A stretch of DNA of 64,000 bases. Source: Klebsormidium nitens. Its lineage: Eukaryota > Streptophyta > Klebsormidiophyceae > Klebsormidiales > Klebsormidiaceae. Made by a program: the position numbers and the translations under genes. The stretch lies in the NCBI GenBank assembly GCA_000708835.1, contig DF237101.1, positions 1 through 64,000 on the forward strand, read 5' to 3'. The notes below the pieces were generated by a model, which did not search any database, was not told the origin of the DNA, and saw only the letters and a list, made by a program, of their open reading frames with translations. Of the stretch, positions 36,801-48,793 are shown one piece after another. Position 1 is the first letter of the stretch; each line of letters starts with the position of its first letter.

Positions 36801-39800
36801 GAAATGAGCGGTCCTAGCACTTTTTTGGGTTGAGGTTTTTGGGTTGAGGTTTTCAAGTTTGTTGGGTATTTGGGTTTGCTTTGGATGGTGTGCTTGGTTT
36901 CTGCACAGAGGGTCTGGTCAACGATCTTGTCAAACTCTCACCAACCCGAGTCGGTAGGTTAGACTTTCCCTACGGGACGTCATGCAGACATACTTCGCGG
37001 TATGACGCTCTTGATTTGGAACCATCGTCAGTCATTTCCTCAAAGCTATGATATCAGATCCAAATGCTTTCTCAGAGTGGGTCATAAACCAATAGCACTC
37101 AAAAGTCGTTAAAGAATGTCAATGTGATATCTTCACAAAGTCTATCAGAGTCTGGTGTTGTCTCTGTCGTCACTACTCATTTTCAAAGCGGCACTATTGC
37201 CCAGATTGACACAGGAATAGCGAACGCACACTTCTGCCATCTACAGGAAGCCAGGCTCCGGCTGATCCAACGGCTCAGGCAGCCTCGCTGCTGTGGTCAT
37301 CCAGGCCTATGACGTCACCCCCGAAGGCCGTGACGGCACCGGTGCCGTCGGTGACGGAGCGGGCGGCGCGCTTCCTGAAGACCGGGAAGATGGATGCTGC
37401 CGCGGTGTCGGAAGGTGGGCATAAGCTATATGTTTACGGGCGATAAGCCAGACCCGGGGAGCAATTCGCTCTGGTCGAAGTAAGATTTAGCTTTCGTTGA
37501 GCATGTTTGCTTCACAGGGGGGCTTTCCAGTTCGGTTAAGGAAGTTGTTGGGGGGATTTGATTCCACTCTTAAGCAACTAGAGCAGGAGCCTCGTCGCCC
37601 GTTATGGCCATCTCGACCAGTGTCTGAGCACATTTGATCTTTGATTGCTGCACCATCAATGCTGACATCGTTCAAAAAGCGCCCTCTCAAAAGCACAACC
37701 ATGCTGAGGATCTGGTTCCGTTCAACCCTGGTTACGTTGACGGTTATCATTGACCACTTTGATATTCTGCCAAATCCGAGTTATCCTGCTGATAAAAATT
37801 GATTCCTCTGCTACAGCCATGTTTATGATTAACCGTCCGGCAATCGACAGCCAACCACTTACGCCTTAAACCTTAATCCTCTGACACCCTGGTGAAGACA
37901 TCACCCCTGAACCCCGAAAGACGATCACCCCCTGCCTGTTGACAGATCGCGACACCTCTTGAGATCCTCCCCCATCCCTCTCTCTTTCTTTCAAGGGTAT
38001 CGAGGTTTCCCGAAGATTTCAGCAGGGTTTGCCATGCTTTGAAACTGATGCCAGCAGCCTTGACGATCGCCCAAAGCGAAAGGCCCTTTATCCTGGCAAC
38101 TTCTTCTGCAGACCGCGAACAGACGCCGGAGCTGACCGAAGAAAGCCGACGTTGGACGCTCCAATCGCTTAGAATTGAACGCGTTCCAGAAAGCGTGATC
38201 CCCATATTCCAGTTCAGGAAACAGTCCAGTTCAGGAACCCGCTAATTTTTGACCAAGCGCAGTACTTAAAGTCACGTTCAAATTGCAGTCTCGACGGGCG
38301 TGCAAAGCGAAGACATTTCCGGCGAGGTGTCTTCAGACGCTCGAACTGCGAAGGCAATTGCGGCCCAAAAAGCGGCGCTGCTGAAGGCCAAGCTGCGTCA
38401 AAGGTAAGACCGTGGAAGTTACGAACGCTGTGTAATGCTTACCGCTAGATTTGGGTGTGATTAGTGGCTGAACGGAGGGTCTTATCTACAATCTGAAAGC
38501 AGTTTGCTGCTTGCTGTACTGGTGGGCAATGTTGCATTGCGATTTTCTGTGGAGTTTGCGGTGAGACACTGCTGCGAGTCGACGTAGGGACAAGACCTCC
38601 CTTCCGAAACGTACTCACTCGACGGATATGGAGCTGGCTGCCGAAGGGCCGATATTAGATCCAAACAAAAACTAAACAGAGTAACTTGAATAATTCCTCT
38701 TTTGGAAACCAAGGTCCGGAAATTGAAGCGGCTGGAAGCCTTTCGTCGGACAAGCCGGCTCAAGATCTTCGCCATACTAGATCCCTGGGCCAAGGCATTC
38801 AGTCGATCAACCGTCTCGAAAAGATCCCCCACGGTCAAACCGCAACCTGAACCTCAGAACCCGTCCTCTGATATCATCAGTCCTCCGACTGTGTACAGAG
38901 GCGGCAGTCCGAACGCCGCGCCTGCCGCGCCCGCCCCACCTGCCGCGCCCGTCGCGCCCGTCGTCGGTTCTCTGCAAAGCCACAACGAGCAACTCTATCG
39001 GGAGATCCTCAGCGAACAGCAGGAACTGCAGCAGATGAGCCTGGTATAGAACCCGAATCCCTCTGACCCAACTCCCTCTCTAACCCAACCCCCTTTCTAA
39101 CCTAGTTTCCTTTTTACCCAAGTCCCTTTCTGACCGGACTTCCTCATCAATCCATTTGGGCGCTCAAAGAAAGTAGGGAGTTGTGGGCTTAGGGATGGCA
39201 GACTTAGCAGGGTCCTCGCGTCTTAGCGCGTCAATCAGAAATCATGCTGGAGGCTGGCTACATTGATACATGCACGTGAACATGTGTCGAATAAGGTCGG
39301 CTTTCCCTCAAGAAGAAGACGCAAGGTACTGTGTTGACCTTTCGTAGACGAACCGGGAGCGAGCAGTTTCAGAGCAGCCCGCGTTCTCGTATCGGCTGGC
39401 TGCTGGTGCTATTCAATCGAACTTCTCATGCGTCTGCATCTTGCTTCTTATACTCACAAGGCTTGCTGTTGGGTGTTTGAGTTAACTGTCTACAATGTGA
39501 CTCTCCCTGAGCCCGGAAGAGATACGTTCCAACAGCCTGACAAAGTAGTTGGTTCGCTTCTTCCAGTCGGAGCGGCAAGTCGAAGACGACTTCAAGGCGC
39601 AGACGTTCCAGGAGTTGAACCGCATCAAGGAAGTGCTGGTGAGGGGCAGAATGGGAGGCTGACGAGGTTTCATGAGTTTGATAGGTTGCATTCTGAAGTC
39701 TGAGACGTGAGATGCTGACCGTGTTGCGTCTTGCAAAGCCTTGCTCTCTTTTTCGTACCGCTCCTCGGCATATTGATATGCTTGTGACCCAGCTCAGGGG

Positions 39801-42800
39801 CAGTATATGCGAACATATTTCTGACGCTTTGAAGATGAGGCGACACGGATACTGATCGATGAGGGACCTCGGGGTTGGAACGGCTGGAAGGTCTGAGAAA
39901 TTCACTTCAAAAGGTTTGCTTCAAGTTAAGCGAACGCTAAATTACCTTACCTTCCCGGGTATCGACGGTGCCATAGAATGTCGTCATTCTTGGCTACATT
40001 TTTGGACCGTACTCAAAGCGCGGATGCAAACATCCGCTTGGCCTATAGAGCAAGGTTAAATTGTTCAATTGAGCACAAGACGTGGCGAAACGTACTCTTC
40101 AGCTATCCGGTCATTGAGAAAGTCCTCGCTTTATTAAACGCCAAGTAATTGGTTTATCAAACGGCAAGTGATTGGTCTTCTCAAAGCCACCTGCTGCTCT
40201 GTGTATATGCCCTTGAAGATTGAACCGTATCGATCTCATCATTATCCTGCATAGCTCATAAATTGTGGCGTTAATGCAGGCGAGCCGGGAGTCGGAAGTC
40301 GCCAGCATGGGGGAGGCTCTCAAGGAGGCGCGGGTAAGCTCACCAGAAATCAGACATTGTCTCATTCGAATCTTGTTCAGCCTGACCAAAACTATGTCCG
40401 TTGGTTTGCTGAGCTACCTCCTCGGCAAATTCTCGTCTAGTGTCCTTCGACGAACAAGGTCAAAATTTGACACGTGTTCTTATAAGAAAAGTGTTCACAG
40501 TGTAGAAACGTACGCAGAGTCAAAACGCAAGCCATCAATGAGCTTGATCCGCGGCAGATGCTTGCTCGCTAAACGCCGCCTGTCTCGAGATCCTAAGGGT
40601 GCTACTAACTGGTTGTTGTTGTCGAAATTCGTCGATATCAAAGCGGCCGCTCTTTCCAATCTGCATACAGTTAGATAACAACTTTGGGCGAATGCTTGGT
40701 CCTGTTCATTCATGCGGCTTCTGGTACTACGTTATCTTGCCGTGCTTTCCATTTGGCAGCCCTCTACATATCCAGAAACAGTGGCCCCGGAGTCAAATGC
40801 TGTAAGGCAGCCTCACAATCTCCGTTCAAACCTGGCAAGAAACCCGATAATCATGTTCACTTCACTTGTACCACCACCCCAGTTTTGAACGCAGATTCGC
40901 CAACAGAGCCATCCATCCCCGCTGAAATCCTCCGTTTACGCAATATTTCAATAATATGTTGTATAATGATTATGATTTTGAGATAATGATTCTGATGATA
41001 TTTCGCAATAAGATCCTTCAACACTCTGGAGACCCTTCTTACAGGCCCAGTTGAATCTGCTGCGCGCCAAGTCTGCGGCCGAGCTCTCCCAGGCGCGCCA
41101 GGAGATGATCGAGCTGCAAACGCGGCTGCGCTCCACTGAGAAAGCGCTCGAGGGCCTCAAGCAGGTGAAGAACTCTTTGCTTTTGCGGTTTTAGTCTCCG
41201 GATATCGCGGGGCGAAGCTTGTGATTGTTGAAGAACGAAAGGGAAAACCTTTGAATGGCCTTAACGCGGCTGCGGTCCGCCGAGAAAGCGCTCGAGGGCC
41301 TCAGGCAGGTGAGAAACTTTGTGCTTTTGTGGTTTTGGTCTCCGGATCTCGCGGTTCGCAACCCTGTGATTGTTGAAAAAGAAAGGGGGAAACTTTAAGA
41401 CGCCTTTGATCCGTTGAAAAATGAAAGGGGGAAGCTTTAGCAGGCGTTGACACGGTTGCGGTCCGCTGAAAGCGCTCGAGGGTCTCAAACAGGTAAGTGC
41501 CTTTTACGTTTTCCCGCCCTTTCGAGGTTTTTGACCTCTGGGTTGTGCCGGTTGCGGCTTGAATCGTTGAGAATACAGAAGGGGAAAACTTCATGAGGTC
41601 CGTAGCGCGTCTGCCTTTCGCCAGATAAGCGTTAATGGTCCTTGTGAGGGCCGTGAAGGGTTTCCCCCTTGTAGCAACTTTTTAGTTCTCCGGTGTCTTT
41701 TTAAGGCGTCTGTTTGCCTGCCCGGACGGGTGGGTTACTTTGGGCGTAAAGGGCGGGTATGCGGTGCGGCGCGGGATTTCCAGAAAGTAAGGATTCTGAT
41801 GTTGGGTTACGAGCTTACTATTCCTAATGCTTTTCAAGCCAGAGTGAAGGTTCGTCACGAAAGGACCCAATTTCGCCACTCTTGATTCTTGACGCGCGGA
41901 CCGTTTGGTTGGATCTCCACGTCTAAAACTCTAAAATCGTAAACCCCTCAGATCCTAAACTCCTAAAATCCTGGATTCTTTACCGACACAGGTGCGAGTC
42001 GAGTACTGGGGCGTAGGGGACGTCGTCCAGCTGGCGGGCTCCTTCAACGGGTGGAACGAGCACTTTACACTGGAGCCGGACTTGAGCACCGAGATCCCTC
42101 CCCCAGGGGGCGGCCGCGGACCCATGGTCTTTGCGTGCGAGCTGCGGCTGTACCCGGGAGAATATGAGGTGGGGGGGAAAGATGTTTTCTTGAAGAACAT
42201 CAGGAAAGAGCGGTCCGCGCATTTTCTTTTTACCACCTTTGAGAAAAGTGTTATGGTTAGTTGAAGGCCTTGATGTTCTAGGGACTTAAGTACGGGGATC
42301 CCCAGGGGGGCGGCTGGGGACCCATGGTGATTGCGTGCGAGCTGCGGCCATACCCGGAAGCCCATGAGGTGGAAAATCCTGTTTTGGGGAGGAGTACATC
42401 CCTCTCTGCAGTATCCTTGCAAACCTGTGCGGGTCATCGTCAGGGGTTGAGAGAGCATCGGGCTGAATACACCTGGGGAAAACAGAGTACATTCTCCACA
42501 AAAGTCTGAGCTTCTTTGCACTTTTGACTGGGCGTCAGGGAGGGGCGGTGACGCCGTGTAGAACGTTGCCCTTTTGTCTAGGTCGGAAGATGGTTTCAGG
42601 GACGAAGAGCCGGTTAGGTCGCCGGAAGTTATCGAGAGAGCGTTCTGTTCTCAGCTCACGCTAGCTTACGCTACTCTACGAACCGGCATCCCTTACCAAT
42701 ACTGAAGTGGTGTCTGAGGGACACCTTCGCACCGCCGAGAGGTAGATCGTCGATTACTTGGCTTGGACCGTCTGATTCGTCTGGCTGTGAGAACGGCTCG

Positions 42801-43049
42801 AGATCGGGGCCATAATGGAGGATGCAGCTTGTCTGTGCGATCGGGTCAACTTGACATGCTGTGCGAACACGTGTTCAGACAAGCTTTGAAACATGGGAGA
42901 TTTTGTCTTTAACCGTTGGCCGTCCGTCTAACCGCTCGTCTTGTGTCTGCCAGGTCAAGTTCATTGTGGATGGCGTCTGGCAGATCGACTCACGACGAGA
43001 GATTGTCTTCAAAGGGATGAACCAGAACAACCTACTGAGAGTGGAGTAA
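33882..43049 (+). CDS. PTST-like protein: coiled coils plus C-terminal CBM48 glycogen-binding domain
   Basis: Twelve exons: 33882-34174, 35565-35720, 36281-36795, 36909-36953, 37247-37414, 38289-38403, exon 7 ending 39043 (start unsettled, 38755 or 38803 fit the phase), 39567-39638, 40280-40333, 41045-41164, 41992-42168, 42954-43049; the other phases agree. The product is about 690 residues. The N-terminus is Ser/Ala-rich with few acids, like a plastid transit peptide. Exon 3 begins RPDLAKGLRTRGQFHVARLL and then becomes proline-rich. Exons 7-10 encode coiled coil (REILSEQQELQQ, SERQVEDDFKAQTFQELNRI, LSQARQEMIELQTRL). Exons 11-12 form the CBM48 domain: VQLAGSFNGWNEHF, GEYE-VKFIVDGVW and ENNLL-like NQNNLLRVE. 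In Arabidopsis, PROTEIN TARGETING TO STARCH proteins of this layout bring starch synthases to glucans or initiate granules; the same plastid role is inferred. Confidence 0.85.
34965..35564 (+). repeat. Upstream ladder of copies of PTST-like exon 2 acceptor region
   Basis: About eight degenerate units of 70-80 bases run up to exon 2. Each has a pyrimidine-rich stretch, CCCAG or GTCAG, then TGGTTCAAGAACGG-like sequence, which is the start of exon 2. Starts lie near 34975, 35050, 35110, 35190, 35268, 35342, 35410 and 35490. Every unit thus carries an acceptor-like site. Confidence 0.8.
41210..41500 (+). repeat. Downstream copies of PTST-like exon 10 right edge
   Basis: Two copies of the last 45-50 bases of exon 10 follow it: about 41263-41310 and 41445-41492. 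Both retain AGCGCTCGAGGG and a donor (CAGGTGAG, CAGGTAAGT). Flanking intron words (GTTGAAAAATGAAAGGGGGAA-like) repeat as well. Confidence 0.85.
42290..42375 (+). repeat. Downstream copy of PTST-like exon 11 right edge
   Basis: The stretch 42293-42372 repeats exon 11 positions 42107-42172 and the donor flank. Shared words are GGACCCATGGT and GCGTGCGAGCTGCGG, ending in ATGAGGTGG. Confidence 0.85.
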
Positions 43050-44562
43050 AGTGGGCTTCGCATATCAGTACCCTGCGGCGGTTAAACGTAAACCGTGCAG
43101 AGCGCCTTAGGAAGCAAGTGCTAAATCGGGGCCGTGTTAACTTCGAGGTTTGTCGTTGACCGGAAAGGATGAGAGCTCGTGTGCTCGAATCGACACAATG
43201 GGGTGGAGTCAATCTTTTACAAAATTCAAAGGTACACGTGTTAAGTTCTGCTTTAGCTGATGCAACAGTGTGCATTCGTGTACGTGGACCAATATGTAGA
43301 GGTCGGAGCTAGGTTTGAGCAGTCTTCGGTTTATGTTTGACTTCAGGACGCTGTTAAGGGGTTATTACGACAGCCGAAGGCCGTGTCTTTGATGAGCCGG
43401 AAGGGCAAGCAGGGTCGGTGTCGTTGCATTTGATAAATTACAGCAGTCATAAGTTTGCATTATCAAAGTATTTGATTGCCCTGGCGCGGCTGCACCGTTC
43501 AATGGTCAGCCCGCTAGGTTGGCCAAATCTATACGATCCGTAGCTATTATCTGCGAAAACCACTTTTCCGCCAGAGCCGTTTACGACCGGCGTGCGTGCG
43601 TGATGTGCGTAACATGGCTACTTTATGATGAAGCATATGTCAATTACAGATCCGACGGTCTCATCTGGCAACCATGGTGCAGGTCGACATGTAAGGTAGT
43701 AGATGGACTGAGCCGCAATCCGTGAACCACCGGCCTAGCGCCATTTTGAGTGGCAGACATAGTTACATATATGCTCGCAATGCATGAAGAAACGAACCAG
43801 CAGGAACCAATCAAATGGCCCTATTCTACAAGCTGGTATATATGGTATATTTGCTCGCTGCCATGGGTGCTTGCATGCAACGTCATGTATCATTACTTTT
43901 CCACATACGATCCTCCCGGTGCCCCTATAGTACTGATATCATATATGAAGTTGAATTCCAGAAGACGTGTACGTACTAACGCGTGAACACAGCTATCGTA
44001 CTCAGTGAGCATGCATGCAACCCATGTCCGTTAGTAATGAACCTTATCGAAGCGGCGAGTTCCATGCATGCATGATGCTTAGTGTGTGCATCAGGCTGGG
44101 ATGACGGTTGCATGGCCTGAATGACAAGTTGTGTTGCCGCATACATACATGATATGCATGAGCGATGGTCTGATAGAGGTTAGACGGTCACACTTAGGCA
44201 GATGTACTTGCAATATAAGCACCAATTCACTTGTTCACGGAGGAGCGGGCCCGGGAGCTCAAATCTTGCAAAGATCACCTCGCATGTAGTAACAAGTCCA
44301 CTTCGCAAAGGAGGTCAGGTTATGAATTGTGATTAGCACGCACCCGACACGTAAGTCAGCTTCCAAGCGTCAATCTAGAGTGCGCAACGAAGAATTTGCT
44401 ATTCTTTGAACATGCTTCAGTCAGCTGGCTAGTTAGCTGGCCAGTTTCTGTGCGTGTATCGAATCAAGTTTCTCAGAAGGTCAACTGCCTTCATTCAGAT
44501 CACGCGCAATGTAGCCTCAGTGCAGAGTTAAGAAACACACCAAGTCCCGCCGAGTCCCCTTC
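43050..44562. other. Intergenic region between convergent genes, with TGCATGCA cluster
   Basis: This lies between the 3' ends of the PTST-like gene (+) and the saposin/LEA-like gene (-). No gene is supported. Between 43770 and 44160 the words TGCATGCA, CATGCATG and ATGCATGA recur (for example near 43780, 43873, 44010, 44063 and 44153). Confidence 0.5.
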
Positions 44563-47500
44563 TCAGAGCTCCGCCGACTTGGCTTCATCCTTCTTACCCT
44601 GCAACGACGACACCCAATCACTGATATACTCCCCCACTTGACCCGCCTTCTCCCCAATCACTTCTGCTGCCTGGTGCGCCTGCTTCGTCAGCGCATCCGC
44701 TGCGCTTTTCCCGACTTCTACGGCAGAGTCAAGGGCCTCCTTGGCTTTCGACGACGCGGTATCGAACACCTCCTTCGCCGAGTCGGTCAGGTCCGCTAGC
44801 GTCGAACCGCTGGCCGCGTCCTTAGGTGCGCTTTTGGCGTCCTCGGCGCTCTTCTTGTCGAACTTCAAGCCGTTCTTTGCGTCGTCCTCGGCAAAGTGCT
44901 CCTTCATGGGCTGAAAAAAACAAATTGCAATGGCTCAGATTCTCCGGCACGACAGCTGGGCGGCTTAAAGCGGCTTAAAATCTGTAGACTTTTCAGATGC
45001 GTGTGGCCAGAAGACGCAGGTTCGTGCTTTTCCAGCGCTTTGATACAGGGTACTGAGCCCTGACGCTCAGCGACTGCAAAGCCCACACCGCAACCAGGTG
45101 GTCAAATCTGCGGCGACGGTGACGCTGCATTTGCTTATTTAGCGGACGCAAAGAAGCCACGTTAAGGTACGCCCTGTCACACTCTGTACCGTCGAAGAGC
45201 TGAAACTATCAGAATTCCGAACCACTTTCGGTCCAAGTCAGGAGGCTTGTTGTTTGGAATAAGGAAAGTCCACGGCTAGCCAAAACTGTAAACATGTGAT
45301 TCCTAAATGCTCAGCTTGATTAAGTTTGAATCATGTCAACATCGAGTTATCCCGGGTTGCTTCAAGGACTTCGTAGTACCCGACCTTCTTCTTGTGACCT
45401 GCCGAAAACTTACACTTCGGGAGGATATTGGAGAGCTGTACTAGCGCAACGTGCAAGTATCAGAATCAAGTAATACGCCAGAAATGAGAAGACTGTCCAA
45501 GTAATCCTGCAAATCGGTGAGCAGCCGAGAAAAAACGCTCACCGACGTGAAGTCTTCATCCTCGTCGTCATCCTCATCATCGTCGTCCCCGGCCCCCATG
45601 CCCATCTTCTTCATCATCTCGTCACGCTTAAACATCTCCATGCCGCCGCCCATGCCGCCCATGCCCTGCAGGGAAATAAAAACGCCGCTCTAGTTCTCCG
45701 AAAGCACGGTGTGGCCACGTTGGTCAAGCGCGAACAGCTGTTCCCGAGATGTCGGCCCAACTACTTTATTTGAGAACAATCTGAATCCGTTGCAGCGACC
45801 GATAATTGAACCGTTTGCAGAGCGTGCACGCGCTTTTGAAACGGTGACGAACAAATGACTTCTGAAACGGTTTGTCCTCTGCACCGTACACAACTCTTGA
45901 AGGTTGCGCCCCAGGAACCGACGGCTGGCCGCTTTTTAACGTACTCGGCAGATTATCCAAGCCCACATGCGTTGGGGCGCCAAGGACTGTCCTACAGCCC
46001 TTCCAAAAGACGAGGCACTTTCAGACCCGCAACTCAGAGCCCATAATAAAGATAAGGATCGAGGCATAGATACCGGCCTGCACCGAACCAGCCTAACGTC
46101 GCCCTATAAGTGAGATAAGAATGCAAGTTTCTCAACCACATATCTGATGGATAAAATCATGGACGGCCTTCCTTAAAGAGGGCGTCAGGGGACCGGTCCC
46201 CCCTCCGGCGACCAGATAGCGCGCCATATTGCACACTTGGTCGCTGAGGGGGACTTTCACGATTGGATCTGGGCCGTCAGATGAAATTTACCCTCAGGAC
46301 TCAGATGCACGAGTGTACTTTGAAATCTGACGCCCCCTTTAATTTTAGAGCACCTTTTCTTGCAGAGCAACAACCAGTATCCCACTCGGAACTGCTCGCA
46401 AAGTGTCCGTGCAGACCACTCGTCACGTTCGAGAGACGTTCGAGACACCCTCAGCACACGCGGATAAAAGTCTCAGTCAAAAGGATAATTGGAGTCTCAA
46501 AGGTGGAAGCAGGACAGGTTGACTAATAGAAATTGATGGACTCGAACAGGTTGATTCAGAAGTACGTTGCAGCGTACCTGCATTTCTTGCATCAGCCGCT
46601 CCACCTCCAAGTCTTTGGAGTCCTTCGGTTGGAACTCCTCCCCAGCTGGCCGGTCCTGCAAGAAGGAACGTTGATTTCAAGCAAGTTCTGGAGTATCTCC
46701 AAAAACTGTATCTCTCACTTCTCACCGAACTTTCCTGACCAAGGTAATTGCAAGTACAGGCTGTCAGGGTTTGCCGATGTCTTGTTCGTACGCACGCAGA
46801 CCTTTCTGATGCGCACCAATCTCGCGCAAGTGTAAATACCATCTCAACCACAACTGTCTTCGGGTGCGTCTTAATCGTCTTCGTTCGCGCACGATAGGAA
46901 CTCTCTGACTTGCAGACAACGTCGTAAAGGTGGACAATGCTTGCCTTCGGGACCGGCGGTGGTTTGCGTTTACAGGCCCCGCTGAGCTCGTAGCACAGCA
47001 GCTTAGAAAGCTGCGCCCGCTTTGTTGACTCCCTGAACAGGGCCTCCGCAACGTCCGTGTCTGAGTCTCCGATGACCTACAAATGAAGGTTCTTGCCTTT
47101 AGCTTTCACCATTAGGATGTGAATCAAACCCACACGATATGCTCGTCTGGCTTCACGGCCAAATGATCCACCTGATCGCTTAGCGCTGACTAAGCTCCTT
47201 TTCTCCAGTGCCCCCATTCACTTGTTTCAAAGCAGGTAATATAAAGAGTGGGTTCACCGGAAGGAATCTGCAAATCCAAGGTGAGCAAATTGAAAAGCCT
47301 AAATGCCACAGTAGCAGACCGTAAACAAACGGAATCGATCAGGGTCATGTGTACACCACCCGGGCCATAGTCGTAAGCTTCCCCTACTTGGATCTGCTAA
47401 TTTCGGCGCGACTTTTAGAACTCAACAGGCAATTGCGGGAGAATGCAGTCATTGGTAAGCCTCTCGACGTTATCCTGTGAGGTGGCCAACACAGACTCAT

Positions 47501-48793
47501 TTCTAATGGCATGCTGACTGGGGCAGATTGTCTGGTAGCATATTGGTGTGCAAACATTGCTAAAGAGGACTGAGCGCCGCCCTGATTGTACTCGTGCAAG
47601 AGCACTCCCTTGTAAAAATGGCCGGAGACCTCACCTCCTCGCAGGCCCTCGCTATCGTTCGACACTCCGTACCGCACTCGCCCACTGCTTCTTGCTCCAC
47701 TAACTGTTGCATCAAAGGTTATGCACAAGCATAAGAAGTCATGCAGTCAAGTGTTGAGCGCGCCTTGCGCACATACATACATCTCCGCTGCTTTGAAAGC
47801 GTGTTGACAGCATTTAATAACAGAGCCGATAATATGTAGGTCAAGATGCTTGACTGCTAAGTTCCAATCTCTTGTCCTTCAGCATTACTCCTTGCCATCA
47901 AGCAGACTTTTGATCAACGAAGGAGTGAGAAGCGGGCATTATAATACCTTTAAGTCAAGAGGCAACCAGGTGGAAAACTAGAATTCTTTCGTTTCTAAAC
48001 TCTTAAGCAGTAGCCACTTACTTTCAATTTCGTCCCGTCCTCCACAATGTCCTGCTTCGCAATCCACTCCCCTTCTAACCGGTCCGGGTTGCAGATCTTC
48101 TCAACAATCTCAATGATTGAGTACTCAGATAGTTTCTGCATCTCAGGTGCGAAGGCAGATTCAGGCACCACCAAAATAGCCGTTATGCTGATAATTGCTG
48201 AATCTCATGCGTGAATACAACTGCAGAAAAGCTCCGATCGGGGCTACTGAACAATGGCGAGGATCAGAGGATTCGAGGACCGTGATATAAAGAACAGATT
48301 CACACCAGGGAATGGTCTGATTTTGAAAGGTTTGTTGTACCACCAACAATCAACATCTGCACACTACTTTCGTGTGCTCCACAAAATCAACACAGACAGG
48401 TCTTTGCAGATACAATTTGGCGAGCTGGAAAGCAACACGCAGCTGACTTGTCCTTGTTGCGCACAGCCAATTTGTCTTTATTGCACAGCTCAAGTTGGTA
48501 AGCACGACAATACAATAATGTCCACTACTCCAACGAAGTGCATTGATGCAAACGAATGAGGCCACACGGGGATGTCAATTCACCTTTGGAGCAGTGGCCT
48601 CTCGTTGCTTCTTTACGTCCTTTAGAAGGTTCTTCGCCATGAGCTCACAGACATCACACCGGATATACTTAACATCGCTCTTGTTTGCCGGCGCTGTCTT
48701 CTTGGCAGATAAGACAACGAGCGGCGATGCACAGAGGAGGATATAAACGAGCACAGATGAAAGCAGGAGCCTTTTGGCCGCCATTTTTACCAT
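44563..48793 (-). CDS. Saposin-like ER protein (canopy / MIR-interacting MSAP family) with LEA-like last exon
   Basis: Minus-strand exons 48793-48584, 48135-48022, 47076-46945, 46655-46578, 45665-45543 and 44910-44563 all join in phase 0. The N-terminus is a signal peptide (basic MVKMAAKR, then a hydrophobic stretch ending VVLSA). The saposin-type core begins YIRCDVCELMAKNLL and continues KLSEYSIIEIVEKICN, SDTDVAEALF and LLCYELSGACKRKPPPVPK, matching plant proteins of the canopy/TLR4-regulator type thought to assist folding in the ER. A Met/Gly-rich and acidic stretch (GMGGMGGGMEMF, then DDDDEDDDEDED) follows. The last exon has acceptor TTTTTTTCAG and encodes 115 residues of Ala/Lys/Glu helix (SAKEVFDTASSKAKEALDS), like group 3 LEA proteins. 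Intron 3 (46944-46656) begins GCAAGC, a GC-AG intron. A further exon with the middle cysteines expected between 47077 and 48021 was not found. A separate LEA gene starting at ATG 44907 is the alternative. Confidence 0.75.
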
